A stretch of 59,843 bases of DNA from Scopulibacillus darangshiensis (GTDB lineage Bacteria > Bacillota > Bacilli > Bacillales > Sporolactobacillaceae), in contig NZ_SLXK01000026.1 in the NCBI RefSeq assembly GCF_004341035.1, forward strand, positions 1-59,843, read 5' to 3'. A program made the translations under genes and the position numbers. The notes beneath the pieces are model-generated. The model was given only the letters and a program-made list of their open reading frames with translations, searched no databases and was not told the DNA's origin. Of this stretch, positions 43,178 through 54,424 are shown piece by piece. Position 1 is the stretch's first letter; every line of letters begins with the position of its first letter.

Positions 43178-43618
43178 ATGAAACTCCATGAATTAAAACC
43201 TGCGGAAGGTTCTCGTTCAACTAGTAAACGTGTTGGACGCGGATATGGTTCCGGTCTTGGCAAAACATCAGGACGCGGTCAAAAGGGCCAAAAGTCCCGT
43301 TCTGGCGGTGGCGTGCGACCTGGGTTTGAAGGCGGACAAATGCCTTTAATTCAACGATTGCCTAAACGCGGTTTCAAAAATCCAACTCGTAAAGAATACG
43401 CGGTTGTTAATGTTGAAACGTTAAACCGCTTTGAAGCTGGAACTGAAGTAACACCCGAGCTTTTAATTGAAACTCGTGTTGTTCGCAAGATTAACGACGG
43501 TGTTAAGATTCTAGGTAACGGTAAATTGGAAAACAAGTTAACGGTTAAAGCACACAAATTTTCTGCTTCTGCCAAAGAAGCAATTGAGTCGGCTGGCGGA
43601 AACATAGAGGTGATCTAA
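43178..43618 (+). CDS. rplO: 50S ribosomal protein L15
   Basis: 146 residues. Glycine and basic-rich N-terminus ([20 protein letters not shown]) threads into 23S rRNA. GAGGAGGTG precedes ATG 43178. TAATG overlap couples it to secY. Confidence 0.97.
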   Translation: MKLHELKPAEGSRSTSKRVGRGYGSGLGKTSGRGQKGQKSRSGGGVRPGFEGGQMPLIQRLPKRGFKNPTRKEYAVVNVETLNRFEAGTEVTPELLIETRVVRKINDGVKILGNGKLENKLTVKAHKFSASAKEAIESAGGNIEVI

Positions 43619-44904
43619 TGTTCGCAATGATCTCCAATATTTGGCGCGTGGGTGATATACGCCGTAAGGTGATCTTTACACTATTGATGTTGGTTGTTTT
43701 CCGAATTGGAACCTTTATACCGGTTCCAAACATCAACAGCGATTTGATTAAATTTAATAATTCAAGTGTATTTGGGTTTTTAAATACCTTTGGCGGCGGA
43801 GCCCTACAGAATTTCTCCATTTTATCAATGGGGATCATGCCGTATATCACAGCATCCATCATCATGCAATTGTTGCAGATGGATGTTGTACCAAAGTTTA
43901 CAGAATGGTCAAAGCAAGGTGAAATGGGCAGAAAGAAAATCTCCCAGGTCACCCGATATGGCACTGTTGTGTTAGGGTTTATACAAGCCATCGGATTAGC
44001 ATATGGCTTTAATGCGAGGTTTCAAGGCCTTGTAGAAAATCCTACCGTTTGGACTTTCTTGCTAATCGCAGTGATTTTGACTGCCGGAACCGCTTTTCTG
44101 ATGTGGCTGGGTGAACAGATCACAGCAAACGGCATTGGGAATGGTATTTCTATTATCATATTTGCTGGTATTGTTGCCCGCATCCCTAATGCTGTAAATC
44201 AGATCTATGCACAGCGCTTTGAGAACTCAGATAACATGTTCCTGCAAATTATCACGGTATTAGTCATTTTGCTTGTTATTTTAGTTATTGTGGTAGGTAC
44301 GATTTTCGTCCAGCAGGGGATGCGTAAGATTCCTATTCAATATGCGAAACGGACCGTAGGACGAAAAACGTATGGCGGTGAATCAACACACCTGCCGATC
44401 AAAGTCAATGCGGCTGGCGTTATACCGGTTATCTTTGCGATTTCGTTAATGATTACCCCGCCGACAATTGCTCGTTTTTTTCCAAGCAACGCCGTAACGA
44501 ATTGGATTATTCGAACCTTTGATTATACGACGGTTGCGGGGATGGTCATTTATGCAGCGCTGATTATCGCCTTTTCCTACTTTTACACGTTCGTACAGGT
44601 CAATCCAGAGAAAATGGCAGAAAACCTGCAAAAGCAAGGTGGTTACATCCCTGGGATTAGACCCGGCAAGAACACCGAAAAATATATTACTCGTATTCTC
44701 TATCGTTTGACCTTAATTGGATCAATTTTCTTAGCTGTCATTGCAATACTGCCTATGCTATTCGTAGATATAGCAAAGCTTCCCGCCAGTGTCAAAATCG
44801 GCGGCACAAGCTTGTTGATTGTTGTGGGCGTTGCGCTTGATACGATGAAGCGTATCGAAGGACAGTTGGTTAAAAGGCATTACAAAGGATTTATCAAGAG
44901 ATAG
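43618..44904 (+). CDS. secY: Preprotein translocase subunit SecY
   Basis: 428-residue channel protein with ten predicted membrane helices. Conserved N-terminal DIRRKVIFTLLMLVVFRIGTF-type region (about 14-34), NGIGNGISIIIFAGI, and cytoplasmic loop QKQGGYIPGIRPGKNT. It partners SecE (17925). Its ATG shares a base with the rplO stop; GAGGTG lies in the end of rplO. Confidence 0.97.
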   Translation: MFAMISNIWRVGDIRRKVIFTLLMLVVFRIGTFIPVPNINSDLIKFNNSSVFGFLNTFGGGALQNFSILSMGIMPYITASIIMQLLQMDVVPKFTEWSKQGEMGRKKISQVTRYGTVVLGFIQAIGLAYGFNARFQGLVENPTVWTFLLIAVILTAGTAFLMWLGEQITANGIGNGISIIIFAGIVARIPNAVNQIYAQRFENSDNMFLQIITVLVILLVILVIVVGTIFVQQGMRKIPIQYAKRTVGRKTYGGESTHLPIKVNAAGVIPVIFAISLMITPPTIARFFPSNAVTNWIIRTFDYTTVAGMVIYAALIIAFSYFYTFVQVNPEKMAENLQKQGGYIPGIRPGKNTEKYITRILYRLTLIGSIFLAVIAILPMLFVDIAKLPASVKIGGTSLLIVVGVALDTMKRIEGQLVKRHYKGFIKR

Positions 44905-44918
44905 CAAGCCCGTTCTAG

Positions 44919-46345
<1,427 letters not shown>

Positions 46346-46362
46346 GTGAAGGTGATGATTGA

Positions 46363-46686
46363 TTGGTGAGTGAATCAGATTCTATCCCCATACCCGGACA
46401 GATTGTTCGTGTATTAAAGGGCAGGGATGCCGGCAATTATTGTGTTGTTGTGAAAGTCCTAAACAGTCGTTTTGTTGAAATTGCGGATGGTGATAAGCGT
46501 AAGTTTGATAATGCCAAACGGAAGAATATCAACCATTTGGAACTGCAACAATATGTATCGGCTGAAGTAAAGAACAGCATTCATGAAACCGGGCGTGTCA
46601 CCAATGGGAAATTACGTTTTGCATTAATAAAGTTTACGAACGAAAAAGTCAGTGACCTGAGGAAGGATGAGTCAGTCGATGGCTAA
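46363..46686 (+). CDS. KOW-domain RNA-binding protein (YbzG-like)
   Basis: 107 residues. The N-terminal KOW motif [21 protein letters not shown] resembles ribosomal L14e/L24-type proteins; the C-terminal half is Lys/Asn rich. A gene of this kind sits between map and infA in many Bacilli, so a ribosome-associated role is inferred. Start could be TTG 46363 or GTG 46366; AAGGTG fits 46363 slightly better. Overlaps infA by 8 bases. Confidence 0.85.
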   Translation: MVSESDSIPIPGQIVRVLKGRDAGNYCVVVKVLNSRFVEIADGDKRKFDNAKRKNINHLELQQYVSAEVKNSIHETGRVTNGKLRFALIKFTNEKVSDLRKDESVDG

Positions 46687-46897
46687 GGAAGATGTCATTG
46701 AGGTGGAAGGCACTGTTATAGAACCGCTGCCGAATGCAATGTTCCGCGTCGAACTAGAGAACGGTCATAAAATACTAGCTCACGTATCTGGGAAGATTCG
46801 CATGCACTACATTAGAATTTTACCTGGAGACAAAGTTACGGTAGAATTATCGCCGTACGATTTATCTCGCGGACGGATTACTTTTAGACATAAGTAA
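46679..46897 (+). CDS. infA: Translation initiation factor IF-1
   Basis: 72-residue S1/OB-fold factor that blocks the A site in initiation. [13 protein letters not shown] start and [17 protein letters not shown] are conserved. ATG 46679 is preceded by GGAAGGATG inside the upstream gene; the frame from 46667 is rejected. Confidence 0.97.
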   Translation: MAKEDVIEVEGTVIEPLPNAMFRVELENGHKILAHVSGKIRMHYIRILPGDKVTVELSPYDLSRGRITFRHK

Positions 46898-46913
46898 GCA
46901 GCCCGCGTTATAA

Positions 46914-47039
<126 letters not shown>

Positions 47040-47062
47040 AAAACAGGGAGGTGTTATAATCT

Positions 47063-47428
47063 ATGGCACGTATCGCAGGTGTCGATGTACCAAGAGAGAA
47101 ACGCATCGTGATCTCTTTAACATATATCTATGGTATTGGCAAAACTACAGCACAAAAGATCCTGGCTGATGCTAATGTATCCGAGGAAACACGCGTACGC
47201 GATCTTACCGAAGAAGAACTTAACCGTATCCGTGAAGTTATTGACAGCTACAAAGTTGAAGGTGACCTTCGCCGTGAAGTTTCACTTAACGTTAAGCGTC
47301 TTATCGAAATCGGATCTTACAGAGGCATTCGTCATCGTCGGGGCTTACCTGTACGGGGACAAAATACGAAAAACAACTCTCGTACGCGTAAAGGACCGCG
47401 TCGTACGATCGCTAATAAGAAAAAATAA
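47063..47428 (+). CDS. rpsM: 30S ribosomal protein S13
   Basis: 121 residues. Contacts the P-site tRNA and L5. [22 protein letters not shown] and the basic tail [18 protein letters not shown] are conserved. GGGAGGTG precedes ATG 47063. Confidence 0.97.
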   Translation: MARIAGVDVPREKRIVISLTYIYGIGKTTAQKILADANVSEETRVRDLTEEELNRIREVIDSYKVEGDLRREVSLNVKRLIEIGSYRGIRHRRGLPVRGQNTKNNSRTRKGPRRTIANKKK

Positions 47429-47449
47429 GAAAAGGAGGTCATGTGAACG

Positions 47450-47845
47450 ATGGCTAAACGTAAAGACAACCGCAGCCGCAAACGTCGTGTGAAAAAACAC
47501 ATAGAAAGTGGCATTGCGCATATTCGTTCAACTTTTAACAACACCATTGTAACGATTACGGACCCGCACGGAAATGCTGTGTCTTGGGCGAGTGCAGGTG
47601 GCTTAGGCTTCAAAGGCTCTCGTAAATCAACTCCTTTTGCTGCCCAAACAGCTGCGGAAACTGCAGGTAAAGCAGCAATGGAAAATGGTATGAAGACAAT
47701 CGAAGTTTCCGTTAAAGGACCAGGTGCAGGACGTGAAGCTGCTATTCGTGCACTTCAAGCTGTTGGATTGGAAGTCACTGCAATTCGTGATGTGACACCA
47801 GTTCCTCATAACGGCTGCCGCCCGCCAAAACGTCGTCGCGTCTAA
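47450..47845 (+). CDS. rpsK: 30S ribosomal protein S11
   Basis: 131 residues. Platform protein near the Shine-Dalgarno helix; [18 protein letters not shown] and C-terminal [13 protein letters not shown] are conserved. AAAGGAGGTC precedes ATG 47450. Confidence 0.97.
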   Translation: MAKRKDNRSRKRRVKKHIESGIAHIRSTFNNTIVTITDPHGNAVSWASAGGLGFKGSRKSTPFAAQTAAETAGKAAMENGMKTIEVSVKGPGAGREAAIRALQAVGLEVTAIRDVTPVPHNGCRPPKRRRV

Positions 47846-48038
47846 GTTACACGTATATCTTTTCAAGATTTGTTTATAATGGTTACTATTCATAAATATG
47901 GACGAGACAGCTTTTTATGAAACCTTGCAATTGGCGACCTGCCAAAGGCTAGTGTATTAAAGCTTACACCGTATGCCCTATGGGAATTGTACGGGAAATT
48001 TCGGTTAGAACTTTCTAACCGAAGTTTCGACGTTTTGA
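47846..48038 (+). promoter_or_regulatory. rpoA leader with two strong hairpins
   Basis: Unusually long gap (209 bases) inside the ribosomal cluster. CCGTA (47969-47973) pairs with TACGG (47990-47994) around an inner CCC/GGG stem. TTCGGTTAGA (48000-48009) pairs perfectly with TCTAACCGAA (48014-48023) over an ACTT loop. No T run follows either stem. TATAAT occurs at 47875-47880 with no good -35. The layout suggests protein-mediated control or RNase processing between rpsK and rpoA. Confidence 0.6.
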
Positions 48039-48054
48039 AGGAGGGTTTTGTTGG

Positions 48055-48999
48055 ATGATTGAAATCGAAAAGCCAAAAATCGAAACGGTTGAAGCCAGCG
48101 GCGATGCATCATATGGAAAATTTGTCGTTGAACCGCTTGAACGTGGGTATGGGACCACTCTAGGGAATTCCCTGCGTCGGATATTGCTTTCTTCCCTCCC
48201 AGGCGCTGCTGTAACGACTGTTCAGTTTGACACGGTCCTGCATGAGTTCTCTACCATTGAAGGCGTAGTAGAAGACGTGACAGCGATCATCCTTAACATT
48301 AAAAAGCTCGCTATGAAGCTTTATTCTGAAGAGGAAAAGACGCTGGAAATTGATGTTCAAAAGGAAGGGAAAGTCACGGCTGCTGACATTATTCATGACA
48401 GCGATGTTGAAATTCTAAATCCGGAACTCGAAATTGCTACGCTCTCCGCTAACAGCCGTTTTCATTTGAGAATGGTTGCAAAGAGGGGCCGGGGATATGT
48501 TCCAGCTGAAGGTAATAATAACGATGATTTACCAATTGGTGTCATCCCTATTGATTCCATTTATACGCCGGTTTCCCGGGTTAACTATCAGGTTGAGAAC
48601 ACACGCGTCGGTCAAGTAACAAACTACGACAAATTAACCCTCGATGTATGGACTGACGGCAGCATTCGGCCTGAAGAAGCCGTTTCACTTGGCGCCAAGA
48701 TTTTAAATGAGCATCTTAACATTTTTGTCGGTTTAACAGACCAGGCGCAGAACGCTGAAATTATGGTTGAAAAAGAAGAAGATCAAAAGGAAAAAGTGCT
48801 TGAAATGACAATTGAAGAGCTTGACCTATCGGTGCGTTCTTACAATTGCCTTAAGCGTGCAGGCATTAATACTGTGCAAGAACTTACCCAAAAGTCCGAA
48901 GAGGATATGATGAAGGTCAGAAATCTTGGCCGCAAGTCATTGGAAGAAGTTCAAGAGAAATTAGCTGAATTAGGCTTAGGTTTACGTATAGAAGAATAG
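48055..48999 (+). CDS. rpoA: DNA-directed RNA polymerase subunit alpha
   Basis: 314 residues. N-terminal dimerisation domain with [22 protein letters not shown]-terminal domain [24 protein letters not shown]...[10 protein letters not shown] that binds UP elements and activators, a contact point for Spx. AAGGAGGGTTTTGTTGG precedes ATG 48055. Confidence 0.97.
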   Translation: MIEIEKPKIETVEASGDASYGKFVVEPLERGYGTTLGNSLRRILLSSLPGAAVTTVQFDTVLHEFSTIEGVVEDVTAIILNIKKLAMKLYSEEEKTLEIDVQKEGKVTAADIIHDSDVEILNPELEIATLSANSRFHLRMVAKRGRGYVPAEGNNNDDLPIGVIPIDSIYTPVSRVNYQVENTRVGQVTNYDKLTLDVWTDGSIRPEEAVSLGAKILNEHLNIFVGLTDQAQNAEIMVEKEEDQKEKVLEMTIEELDLSVRSYNCLKRAGINTVQELTQKSEEDMMKVRNLGRKSLEEVQEKLAELGLGLRIEE

Positions 49000-49088
49000 T
49001 TGACAAACAGGTCATTCACTTTCTTTTTTGCGCAAAAAAGAAATCGAGATGGTTGAAGTATGTATTTTGTAAAGGAGGGTATGTGTTC

Positions 49089-49451
49089 ATGGCATACGCA
49101 AAATTAGGGCGTGACTCTAGTGCACGCAAAGCTTTATTTCGCGATTTGGCTACTGATCTTATCATCAATGAGCGAATCGAAACAACACATTCAAAAGCTA
49201 AAGAGCTTCGTTCAATAGTAGAAAAGCTAGTAACCCTTGGCAAGCGCGGTGATCTCCATGCAAGACGCCAAGCGGCAGCATTTGTTCGCAATGAAATTGC
49301 TGATGAAGAAACAGGCAAAAAAGCGGTACAAAAGCTTTTTGAAGATATTGCAAAGCGTTACGATGAGCGTCAAGGCGGATACACACGTGTATTAAAATTA
49401 GGACCACGCCGCGGCGACAACGCTGAGATGGCAATTATTGAATTTGTATAA
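49089..49451 (+). CDS. rplQ: 50S ribosomal protein L17
   Basis: 120 residues. ATG 49089 ([18 protein letters not shown]) follows AAAGGAGGG by 9 bases; the longer frame from 49053 includes that site. Last gene of the alpha region, closed by a terminator. Confidence 0.96.
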   Translation: MAYAKLGRDSSARKALFRDLATDLIINERIETTHSKAKELRSIVEKLVTLGKRGDLHARRQAAAFVRNEIADEETGKKAVQKLFEDIAKRYDERQGGYTRVLKLGPRRGDNAEMAIIEFV

Positions 49452-49461
49452 TCAGCAATTG

Positions 49462-49508
49462 AAGGGCAGAGCCGGCTCATCATGAACCTGCTTCTTTGCC
49501 CTTTTTTT
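49462..49508 (+). terminator. Terminator after rplQ
   Basis: AAGGGCA (49462-49468) pairs with TGCCCTT (49497-49503) over a long GC-containing loop, followed by a T run. Confidence 0.8.
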
Positions 49509-49602
49509 GTATTTTATTTATAGTCTTTGACAATGGGATGATATACATTCATCAAAAAAGAGCAGAGAATAGTGGAGCAGGGCTTGGGAGGTATTAGCAA
49601 GC

Positions 49603-50442
49603 ATGGGGAAAATCATTGAAGTGAATGATCTTTGCTTTAGATATTATGAACACGATCCTTGGACGATTGACAGTGTTAGCCTATTTGTTAATGAAGGCGA
49701 GTGGCTTTCCATAATTGGTCATAATGGCTCTGGAAAATCAACTCTGGCAAAGTGTCTTAACGGTCTGCTGCTGCCTGAAGAGGGGTCCGTTAAGATCGGC
49801 GGACTTGATACACGAGATGAGTTAGCAATTTGGGACATTCGCCGCCAAGTCGGTATGGTATTTCAAAACCCGGATAATCAGTTTGTCGGGACAACGGTGA
49901 AGGATGACGTGGCGTTTGGTATGGAAAACCACGGAATTCCTCGTAATGATATGATCGTTCGTTTGGATGAGGCATTGAAACTGGTTCAAATGGAAGAGTA
50001 TGCCGCCGAGGAACCGCATCGATTATCAGGCGGGCAAAAACAGAGGGTAGCTATTGCAGGAATTATTGCTCTATCTCCCTCAATTATCATTTTGGACGAA
50101 GCCACATCGATGCTTGATCCACAAGGGCGTCAGGAAATTATTGAAACGATGCGTTATTTGAACAAAGAAAATAATATTACTGTGCTCTCCATTACTCATG
50201 ACTTGGAAGAGGCGATTTATTCTGATCGGATGATTGTTATGAATCAGGGCAAGGTTCTTCGCGAAGGGCTTCCTAGTGAGATTTTTAAAGAAGCCAAGAT
50301 GCTGGAGGATATAGGGCTGGATTTGCCTTTTACGGTAAAAATGAGACAGGCTTTGAGCAAACTGGGTGTCCCTCTGTCGGAAAATGCCTTGCTGCAGGAA
50401 GAATTGGTGGAAGAATTATGGACATTACAATCAAAAATTTAA
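49603..50442 (+). CDS. ecfA1: Energy-coupling factor transporter ATPase EcfA1
   Basis: 279-residue ABC ATPase. Walker A GHNGSGKST (39-47), Q-loop QNPDNQFVG, signature LSGGQKQ, Walker B IIILDEATSMLD, H-loop ITHD. With EcfA2 and EcfT it powers group II ECF vitamin uptake, shared by separately encoded S components. GGGAGGT precedes the start; a TTGACA at 49527 lacks a clear -10. Overlaps ecfA2 by 25 bases. Confidence 0.95.
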   Translation: MGKIIEVNDLCFRYYEHDPWTIDSVSLFVNEGEWLSIIGHNGSGKSTLAKCLNGLLLPEEGSVKIGGLDTRDELAIWDIRRQVGMVFQNPDNQFVGTTVKDDVAFGMENHGIPRNDMIVRLDEALKLVQMEEYAAEEPHRLSGGQKQRVAIAGIIALSPSIIILDEATSMLDPQGRQEIIETMRYLNKENNITVLSITHDLEEAIYSDRMIVMNQGKVLREGLPSEIFKEAKMLEDIGLDLPFTVKMRQALSKLGVPLSENALLQEELVEELWTLQSKI

Positions 50443-51299
50443 CGCATCTTTACCATCCAAATACTCCGTTTGAACGAATAGCTTTAAGAGATATAAACCT
50501 TCAAATCAAATCTGGGAGCTTCGTATCTGTCATTGGTCATACCGGATCGGGAAAGTCGACACTTGTACAGCATATCAATGGCCTGTTAAAGCCCTCAAGG
50601 GGCGAGATAACAGTCGGTGATGTGACGATTAAGGCGAGGGAGAAAGCACCGCGATTGAAAGATCTAAGAAAGCGGGTTGGTCTCGTCTTTCAATATCCTG
50701 AACATCAGCTTTTTGAAGAGACAGTGGAAAAGGATCTGTGCTTCGGTCCCATGAATTTCGGTCTTCCTCTTGAGGAGGCTAAGGCAAAAGCACACCAGGC
50801 GTTAAAACTTGTTGGTTTACCCCAAGACTTTTTGCAGCGGTCACCATTCGATTTAAGCGGAGGCCAAATGAGGCGTGTCGCGATCGCCGGCGTTTTAGCG
50901 GTGGAACCGGAAGTTATTATCCTTGACGAACCGACTGCGGGACTCGACCCGATGGGCAGGAGAGACATTTTATCGCTTTTTGAAAGACTTCACGAAGAAA
51001 AGGCAGTGACGACCATTATGGTCACCCACAGCATGGATGATGCGGCTTATTACTCCGATAAGGTCTTAGTTATGGACAGAGGGCAGGTCGTAATGATGGA
51101 TAAGCCTGAACATGTCTTTTCGGACAGTAAGCAATTGAAGCAATTGGGCCTAGACATCCCTGTTACGATGAACTTTTTAGCTAAGCTTAACAAAAAGGTT
51201 CATGGGCAGTCTGTTAGACCGGTGTTTTCTATTGAGGAAACAGCGGATGCTGCCATCAAGATGTTAAGACAGGGAAGGGGAGAGACTGGTCATGTTTAA
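50418..51299 (+). CDS. ecfA2: Energy-coupling factor transporter ATPase EcfA2
   Basis: 293 residues. Walker A GHTGSGKST (40-48), Q-loop QYPEHQLFEE, signature LSGGQMRRV, Walker B VIILDEPTAGLD, H-loop THSMDDA. Heterodimer partner of EcfA1. The start lies in ecfA1 after GGAAGAA; overlaps ecfT by 8 bases, so all three are translationally coupled. Confidence 0.95.
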   Translation: MDITIKNLTHLYHPNTPFERIALRDINLQIKSGSFVSVIGHTGSGKSTLVQHINGLLKPSRGEITVGDVTIKAREKAPRLKDLRKRVGLVFQYPEHQLFEETVEKDLCFGPMNFGLPLEEAKAKAHQALKLVGLPQDFLQRSPFDLSGGQMRRVAIAGVLAVEPEVIILDEPTAGLDPMGRRDILSLFERLHEEKAVTTIMVTHSMDDAAYYSDKVLVMDRGQVVMMDKPEHVFSDSKQLKQLGLDIPVTMNFLAKLNKKVHGQSVRPVFSIEETADAAIKMLRQGRGETGHV

Positions 51300-52086
51300 T
51301 ATCATTATCGGCCAATATGTTCCCGGACAATCTGTTATCCACCGTCTCGACCCGCGTGCGAAGCTTTTAGCAGTTTTTCTTTTTGTTATTATTATTTTTT
51401 TAGCAAATAACTGGGTGACTTATGCACTCGCTATTATTTTTACACTGTTAGGTGTTTTTCTTTCTAAAGTGCCAGTCCGTTTTATTTATAGGGGCCTTAA
51501 ACCAATCATTATTATCATTATTTTCACCTTTATTCTAAATGTGCTGTTTACAAAAGAAGGCGAGTTACTCGTTAGTTATGGATGGTTTCATATATATGAA
51601 GGCGGTTTGATACAAGCTGTTTTCATTTCAATGCGTCTTCTGGTTATTATTGTTGCGACGACGCTTTTGACATTAACAACCTCCCCAATTGATATTACGG
51701 ATGGTCTAGAAATTTTATTAGGTCCTTTAAAGAAAATTAAATTACCAGTTCATGAGTTTGCACTTATGATGTCAATCGCTTTAAGATTTATACCGACGCT
51801 GTTAGAAGAGACTGAAAAGGTTATGAAGGCTCAATCAGCAAGAGGGTCCGACTTTACCAGCGGATCATTGAAAAGCCGTGTGAAGGCCATCATTCCGTTA
51901 TTAGTCCCTTTGTTTGTCGGTGCTTTTAAGAGGGCTGAGGAGCTGGCAATGGCGATGGAAGCAAGGGGTTATCGCGGTGATGTGGGGAGAACAAGGCTGA
52001 GGCAGCTGATTTGGTCCCTGTCTGACACATTTTTAATGCTCGTCACATTGTTTTTGACGGCTGCTTTGTTTATTTTAAGAGGCTAG
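51292..52086 (+). CDS. ecfT: Energy-coupling factor transporter transmembrane protein EcfT
   Basis: 264 residues. About five or six membrane helices; the cytoplasmic coupling helices carry the two A-R-G motifs (QSARGSDF and MEARGYRG) that dock on the ATPases. N-terminal motif GQYVPGQSVIHRLDPRAKL is typical. No S component is encoded next to it, consistent with a shared module. Confidence 0.95.
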   Translation: MFNIIIGQYVPGQSVIHRLDPRAKLLAVFLFVIIIFLANNWVTYALAIIFTLLGVFLSKVPVRFIYRGLKPIIIIIIFTFILNVLFTKEGELLVSYGWFHIYEGGLIQAVFISMRLLVIIVATTLLTLTTSPIDITDGLEILLGPLKKIKLPVHEFALMMSIALRFIPTLLEETEKVMKAQSARGSDFTSGSLKSRVKAIIPLLVPLFVGAFKRAEELAMAMEARGYRGDVGRTRLRQLIWSLSDTFLMLVTLFLTAALFILRG

Positions 52087-52098
52087 GGGAGAACGATT

Positions 52099-52836
52099 AT
52101 GCCAAAGTTCAAGTGCACAGTGGCCTATGACGGAACCTATTTTTCCGGTTATCAAGTTCAACCGGACAAGCGGACTGTGCAAAGGGAAATTGAGGCTGCT
52201 CTAACCCGGATGCATAAAGGGGAAGAGATAAGAATTATTGCTTCAGGCAGGACCGATGCAGGCGTCCACGCAAGAGCACAGGTTTTCCATTTTGAATCAT
52301 CACTTAATATACCGCCTCAGAATTGGTGCAGAGCATTAAATACGCTTTTGCCGGATGATATCAACATCACTCGGGTTGAACATGTTCATGATACATTTCA
52401 CGCTCGTTTTAATGTCAAAAAAAAGGTTTATCGTTATCGGATTTTGAATTCAGATAGAAGAGATATGTTTCGCCGCCTTTATACGTATTATCTTTCCGCC
52501 CCGCTGGATATTAAAAAGATGAAAGCGGCCTGTCCTTATTTTGAAGGAACGCATGACTTCACATCGTTCTGTGCTTCAAATACCTCTGTGGTCGATAAGG
52601 TCAGGACGATTTATAAGCTGGATATTTCCCCTGACCACGATGAATTGATCATCCAGGTGGCTGGCAGCGGTTTTCTTTATCAGATGGTGAGAATTATGAC
52701 CGGTGCCCTTATCGATGTGGGTGCGGGAAAAATTAAGCCTGAAGAAATTGAGCAAATCCTATCAAAGAAAGATAGAAGGCTGGCCCCAAAAACAGCACCT
52801 GCCCACGGACTGACAATGTGGCAAGTGGTTTATTAG
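52099..52836 (+). CDS. truA: tRNA pseudouridine(38-40) synthase TruA
   Basis: 245 residues. Catalytic aspartate D53 in ASGRTDAGVHA; GTHDFTSF and GSGFLYQMVRIM motifs are present. Modifies the tRNA anticodon arm. Starts 12 bases after ecfT with a GGGGAGAA site; the ecf-truA-rplM order is conserved in Bacilli. Confidence 0.96.
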   Translation: MPKFKCTVAYDGTYFSGYQVQPDKRTVQREIEAALTRMHKGEEIRIIASGRTDAGVHARAQVFHFESSLNIPPQNWCRALNTLLPDDINITRVEHVHDTFHARFNVKKKVYRYRILNSDRRDMFRRLYTYYLSAPLDIKKMKAACPYFEGTHDFTSFCASNTSVVDKVRTIYKLDISPDHDELIIQVAGSGFLYQMVRIMTGALIDVGAGKIKPEEIEQILSKKDRRLAPKTAPAHGLTMWQVVY

Positions 52837-52860
52837 ATAGCTGAAATAGTCATTCTTATC

Positions 52861-52889
52861 TTGACAAAAGGGCCAAGGTGTTATATTAT
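52861..52889 (+). promoter_or_regulatory. SigA promoter of rplM-rpsI
   Basis: TTGACA (52861-52866), 17 bases, TATTAT (52884-52889). Confidence 0.87.
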
Positions 52890-52904
52890 ATGATTTGGCA
52901 TTTC

Positions 52905-52946
52905 TAAATTAGACCACTACTAGCCCCGAATGTTTGGTCAAAAATA
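52905..52946 (+). promoter_or_regulatory. Probable L13 leader
   Basis: GACCA (52912-52916) pairs with TGGTC (52935-52939) around CTACTAGCCCCGAATGTT, in the 5' untranslated region of rplM. Position and sequence style fit the L13 leader described in Firmicutes; assignment is from memory. Confidence 0.6.
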
Positions 52947-52992
52947 GATGAAATGAAATTAATGGAAACATATGAAATGAGGAGGGAACATC

Positions 52993-53430
52993 ATGCGTAC
53001 AACATTTATGGCAAACGCGCAAAATATTGAGCGCAAATGGTACGTCATTGATGCGGAAGGTCAGACACTCGGCCGTCTTGCTAGTGAAGTTGCATCAATG
53101 CTTCGCGGTAAGCATAAGCCGACTTATACACCGCATGTTGACACTGGTGATCACGTTATTCTTATCAACGCAAACAAAATTCATTTAACAGGCAATAAGC
53201 TTACTGATAAAAAGTATTACAGACATACAGGACATCCAGGTGGTCTAAAGGAACGTACGGCTTACGAAATGCGTGAAACACGCTCTCGTGAAATGTTAGA
53301 AAGAACAATCAAAGGCATGCTTCCTCACAACAGCCTTGGACGCCAAATGGCTAAGAAGCTGCATGTCTATGAAGGTAACGAACATCCACATCAAGCACAA
53401 AGCCCTGAAGTTTACGAGCTTCGCGGCTAA
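52993..53430 (+). CDS. rplM: 50S ribosomal protein L13
   Basis: 145 residues. Early assembly protein; [27 protein letters not shown] and [16 protein letters not shown] are conserved. GAGGAGGG precedes ATG 52993. Operon with rpsI. Confidence 0.97.
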   Translation: MRTTFMANAQNIERKWYVIDAEGQTLGRLASEVASMLRGKHKPTYTPHVDTGDHVILINANKIHLTGNKLTDKKYYRHTGHPGGLKERTAYEMRETRSREMLERTIKGMLPHNSLGRQMAKKLHVYEGNEHPHQAQSPEVYELRG

Positions 53431-53450
53431 TCGATAAGGAGGGACTCGAA

Positions 53451-53843
53451 TTGGCACAAGTACAATATTACGGCACTGGTCGCCGTAAACATTCTGTTGC
53501 CCGTGTACGTCTCGTACCCGGTGAAGGCAAAATTGTTGTTAACGGACGCACAATAGATGAATACTTCAATCTCGAAACACTTCGAGCTATTATTAAGCAG
53601 CCTCTCGTTGAAACTGAAACAGAAGGCAAATATGATGTTCTTGTAAATGTACAAGGCGGAGGTTTTACCGGCCAAGCTGGTGCGGTACGCCACGGTGTTG
53701 CCCGTGCACTTCTTCAAGCTGATCCTGAATACCGTGGATCTCTTAAGCGCGCTGGTTTTCTAACTCGTGACCCACGTATGAAAGAACGTAAAAAATACGG
53801 TCTTAAAGGCGCTCGTCGTGCACCTCAGTTCTCAAAGCGTTAA
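53451..53843 (+). CDS. rpsI: 30S ribosomal protein S9
   Basis: 130 residues. The basic tail [17 protein letters not shown] ends in the SKR that contacts P-site tRNA. TTG start at 53451 with AAGGAGGG upstream. Confidence 0.97.
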   Translation: MAQVQYYGTGRRKHSVARVRLVPGEGKIVVNGRTIDEYFNLETLRAIIKQPLVETETEGKYDVLVNVQGGGFTGQAGAVRHGVARALLQADPEYRGSLKRAGFLTRDPRMKERKKYGLKGARRAPQFSKR

Positions 53844-53859
53844 TTTTATATTTTCAATC

Positions 53860-53888
53860 AACCCCGGCTATCGAAGCCGGGGTTTTTT
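53860..53888 (+). terminator. Terminator after rpsI
   Basis: AACCCCGGC (53860-53868) pairs with GCCGGGGTT (53876-53884), 7-base loop, six T. Confidence 0.93.
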
Positions 53889-53916
53889 GGTGCCAGGCAC
53901 TGCGGTGCCAGGCACC
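53889..53916. repeat. Tandem GGTGCCAGGCAC palindromic repeat
   Basis: Two copies of GGTGCCAGGCAC (53889-53900 and 53904-53915) separated by TGC. Each is nearly self-complementary and the outer ends pair (GGTGCC with GGCACC), flanked by T and A tracts. Similar GGTGCC-GGCACC units are scattered between genes in many Bacillales; function unknown. Confidence 0.7.
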
Positions 53917-53978
53917 AAAAATAACCAGCATTTTAAGTCTCTGATTGTCAGATGCTAATGACGAAAGGAGGCGCTGAC

Positions 53979-54416
53979 ATGGCTACTGTTATGAATTTCC
54001 ACGAGAAATACCGCCATAAACAGCTTGATTTTGAACGAAAAGCCCTTCAGGAATTATCCATACAAAAAATAGAGACAGCAATAAACAATGTATTTGAAGA
54101 TTTTATTAAACCGGTGGCAGCATATTGGCAGACGATTTCTGACATGTGTCTCGACTATGCTATTGAGTCCTTTTTGCTTGGGGCATCATACGGGCGTTTC
54201 GGTTACTATGGTGAGCCGGTTGAACGAGTTTACAGCCGAAGCCAGAGCCGTTTTAAAACATTACTGGATGATTTTTATGACTTTTGGCTTTTCTGGTATT
54301 ACGTTGATAATATGGCTAATGAATCAATTTATCTGGCCTGTGAAGCTTACTTATACCATTGGTGGAAGGAAGGTTTTGAATCAGCTGTACGTCGTTATAG
54401 GATGCGTCTGCATTAA
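53979..54416 (+). CDS. ybaK: YbaK family protein (DUF2521)
   Basis: 145 residues, rich in aromatic residues (DDFYDFWLFWYYVDN), predicted helical and soluble. No catalytic motif that I recognise. The family is found before cwlD in Bacillus; function unknown. ATG 53979 follows AAAGGAGG by about 8 bases; the frame from 53952 is rejected. The B. subtilis neighbour ybaJ is absent here. Confidence 0.8.
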   Translation: MATVMNFHEKYRHKQLDFERKALQELSIQKIETAINNVFEDFIKPVAAYWQTISDMCLDYAIESFLLGASYGRFGYYGEPVERVYSRSQSRFKTLLDDFYDFWLFWYYVDNMANESIYLACEAYLYHWWKEGFESAVRRYRMRLH

Positions 54417-54424
54417 TAACAATT

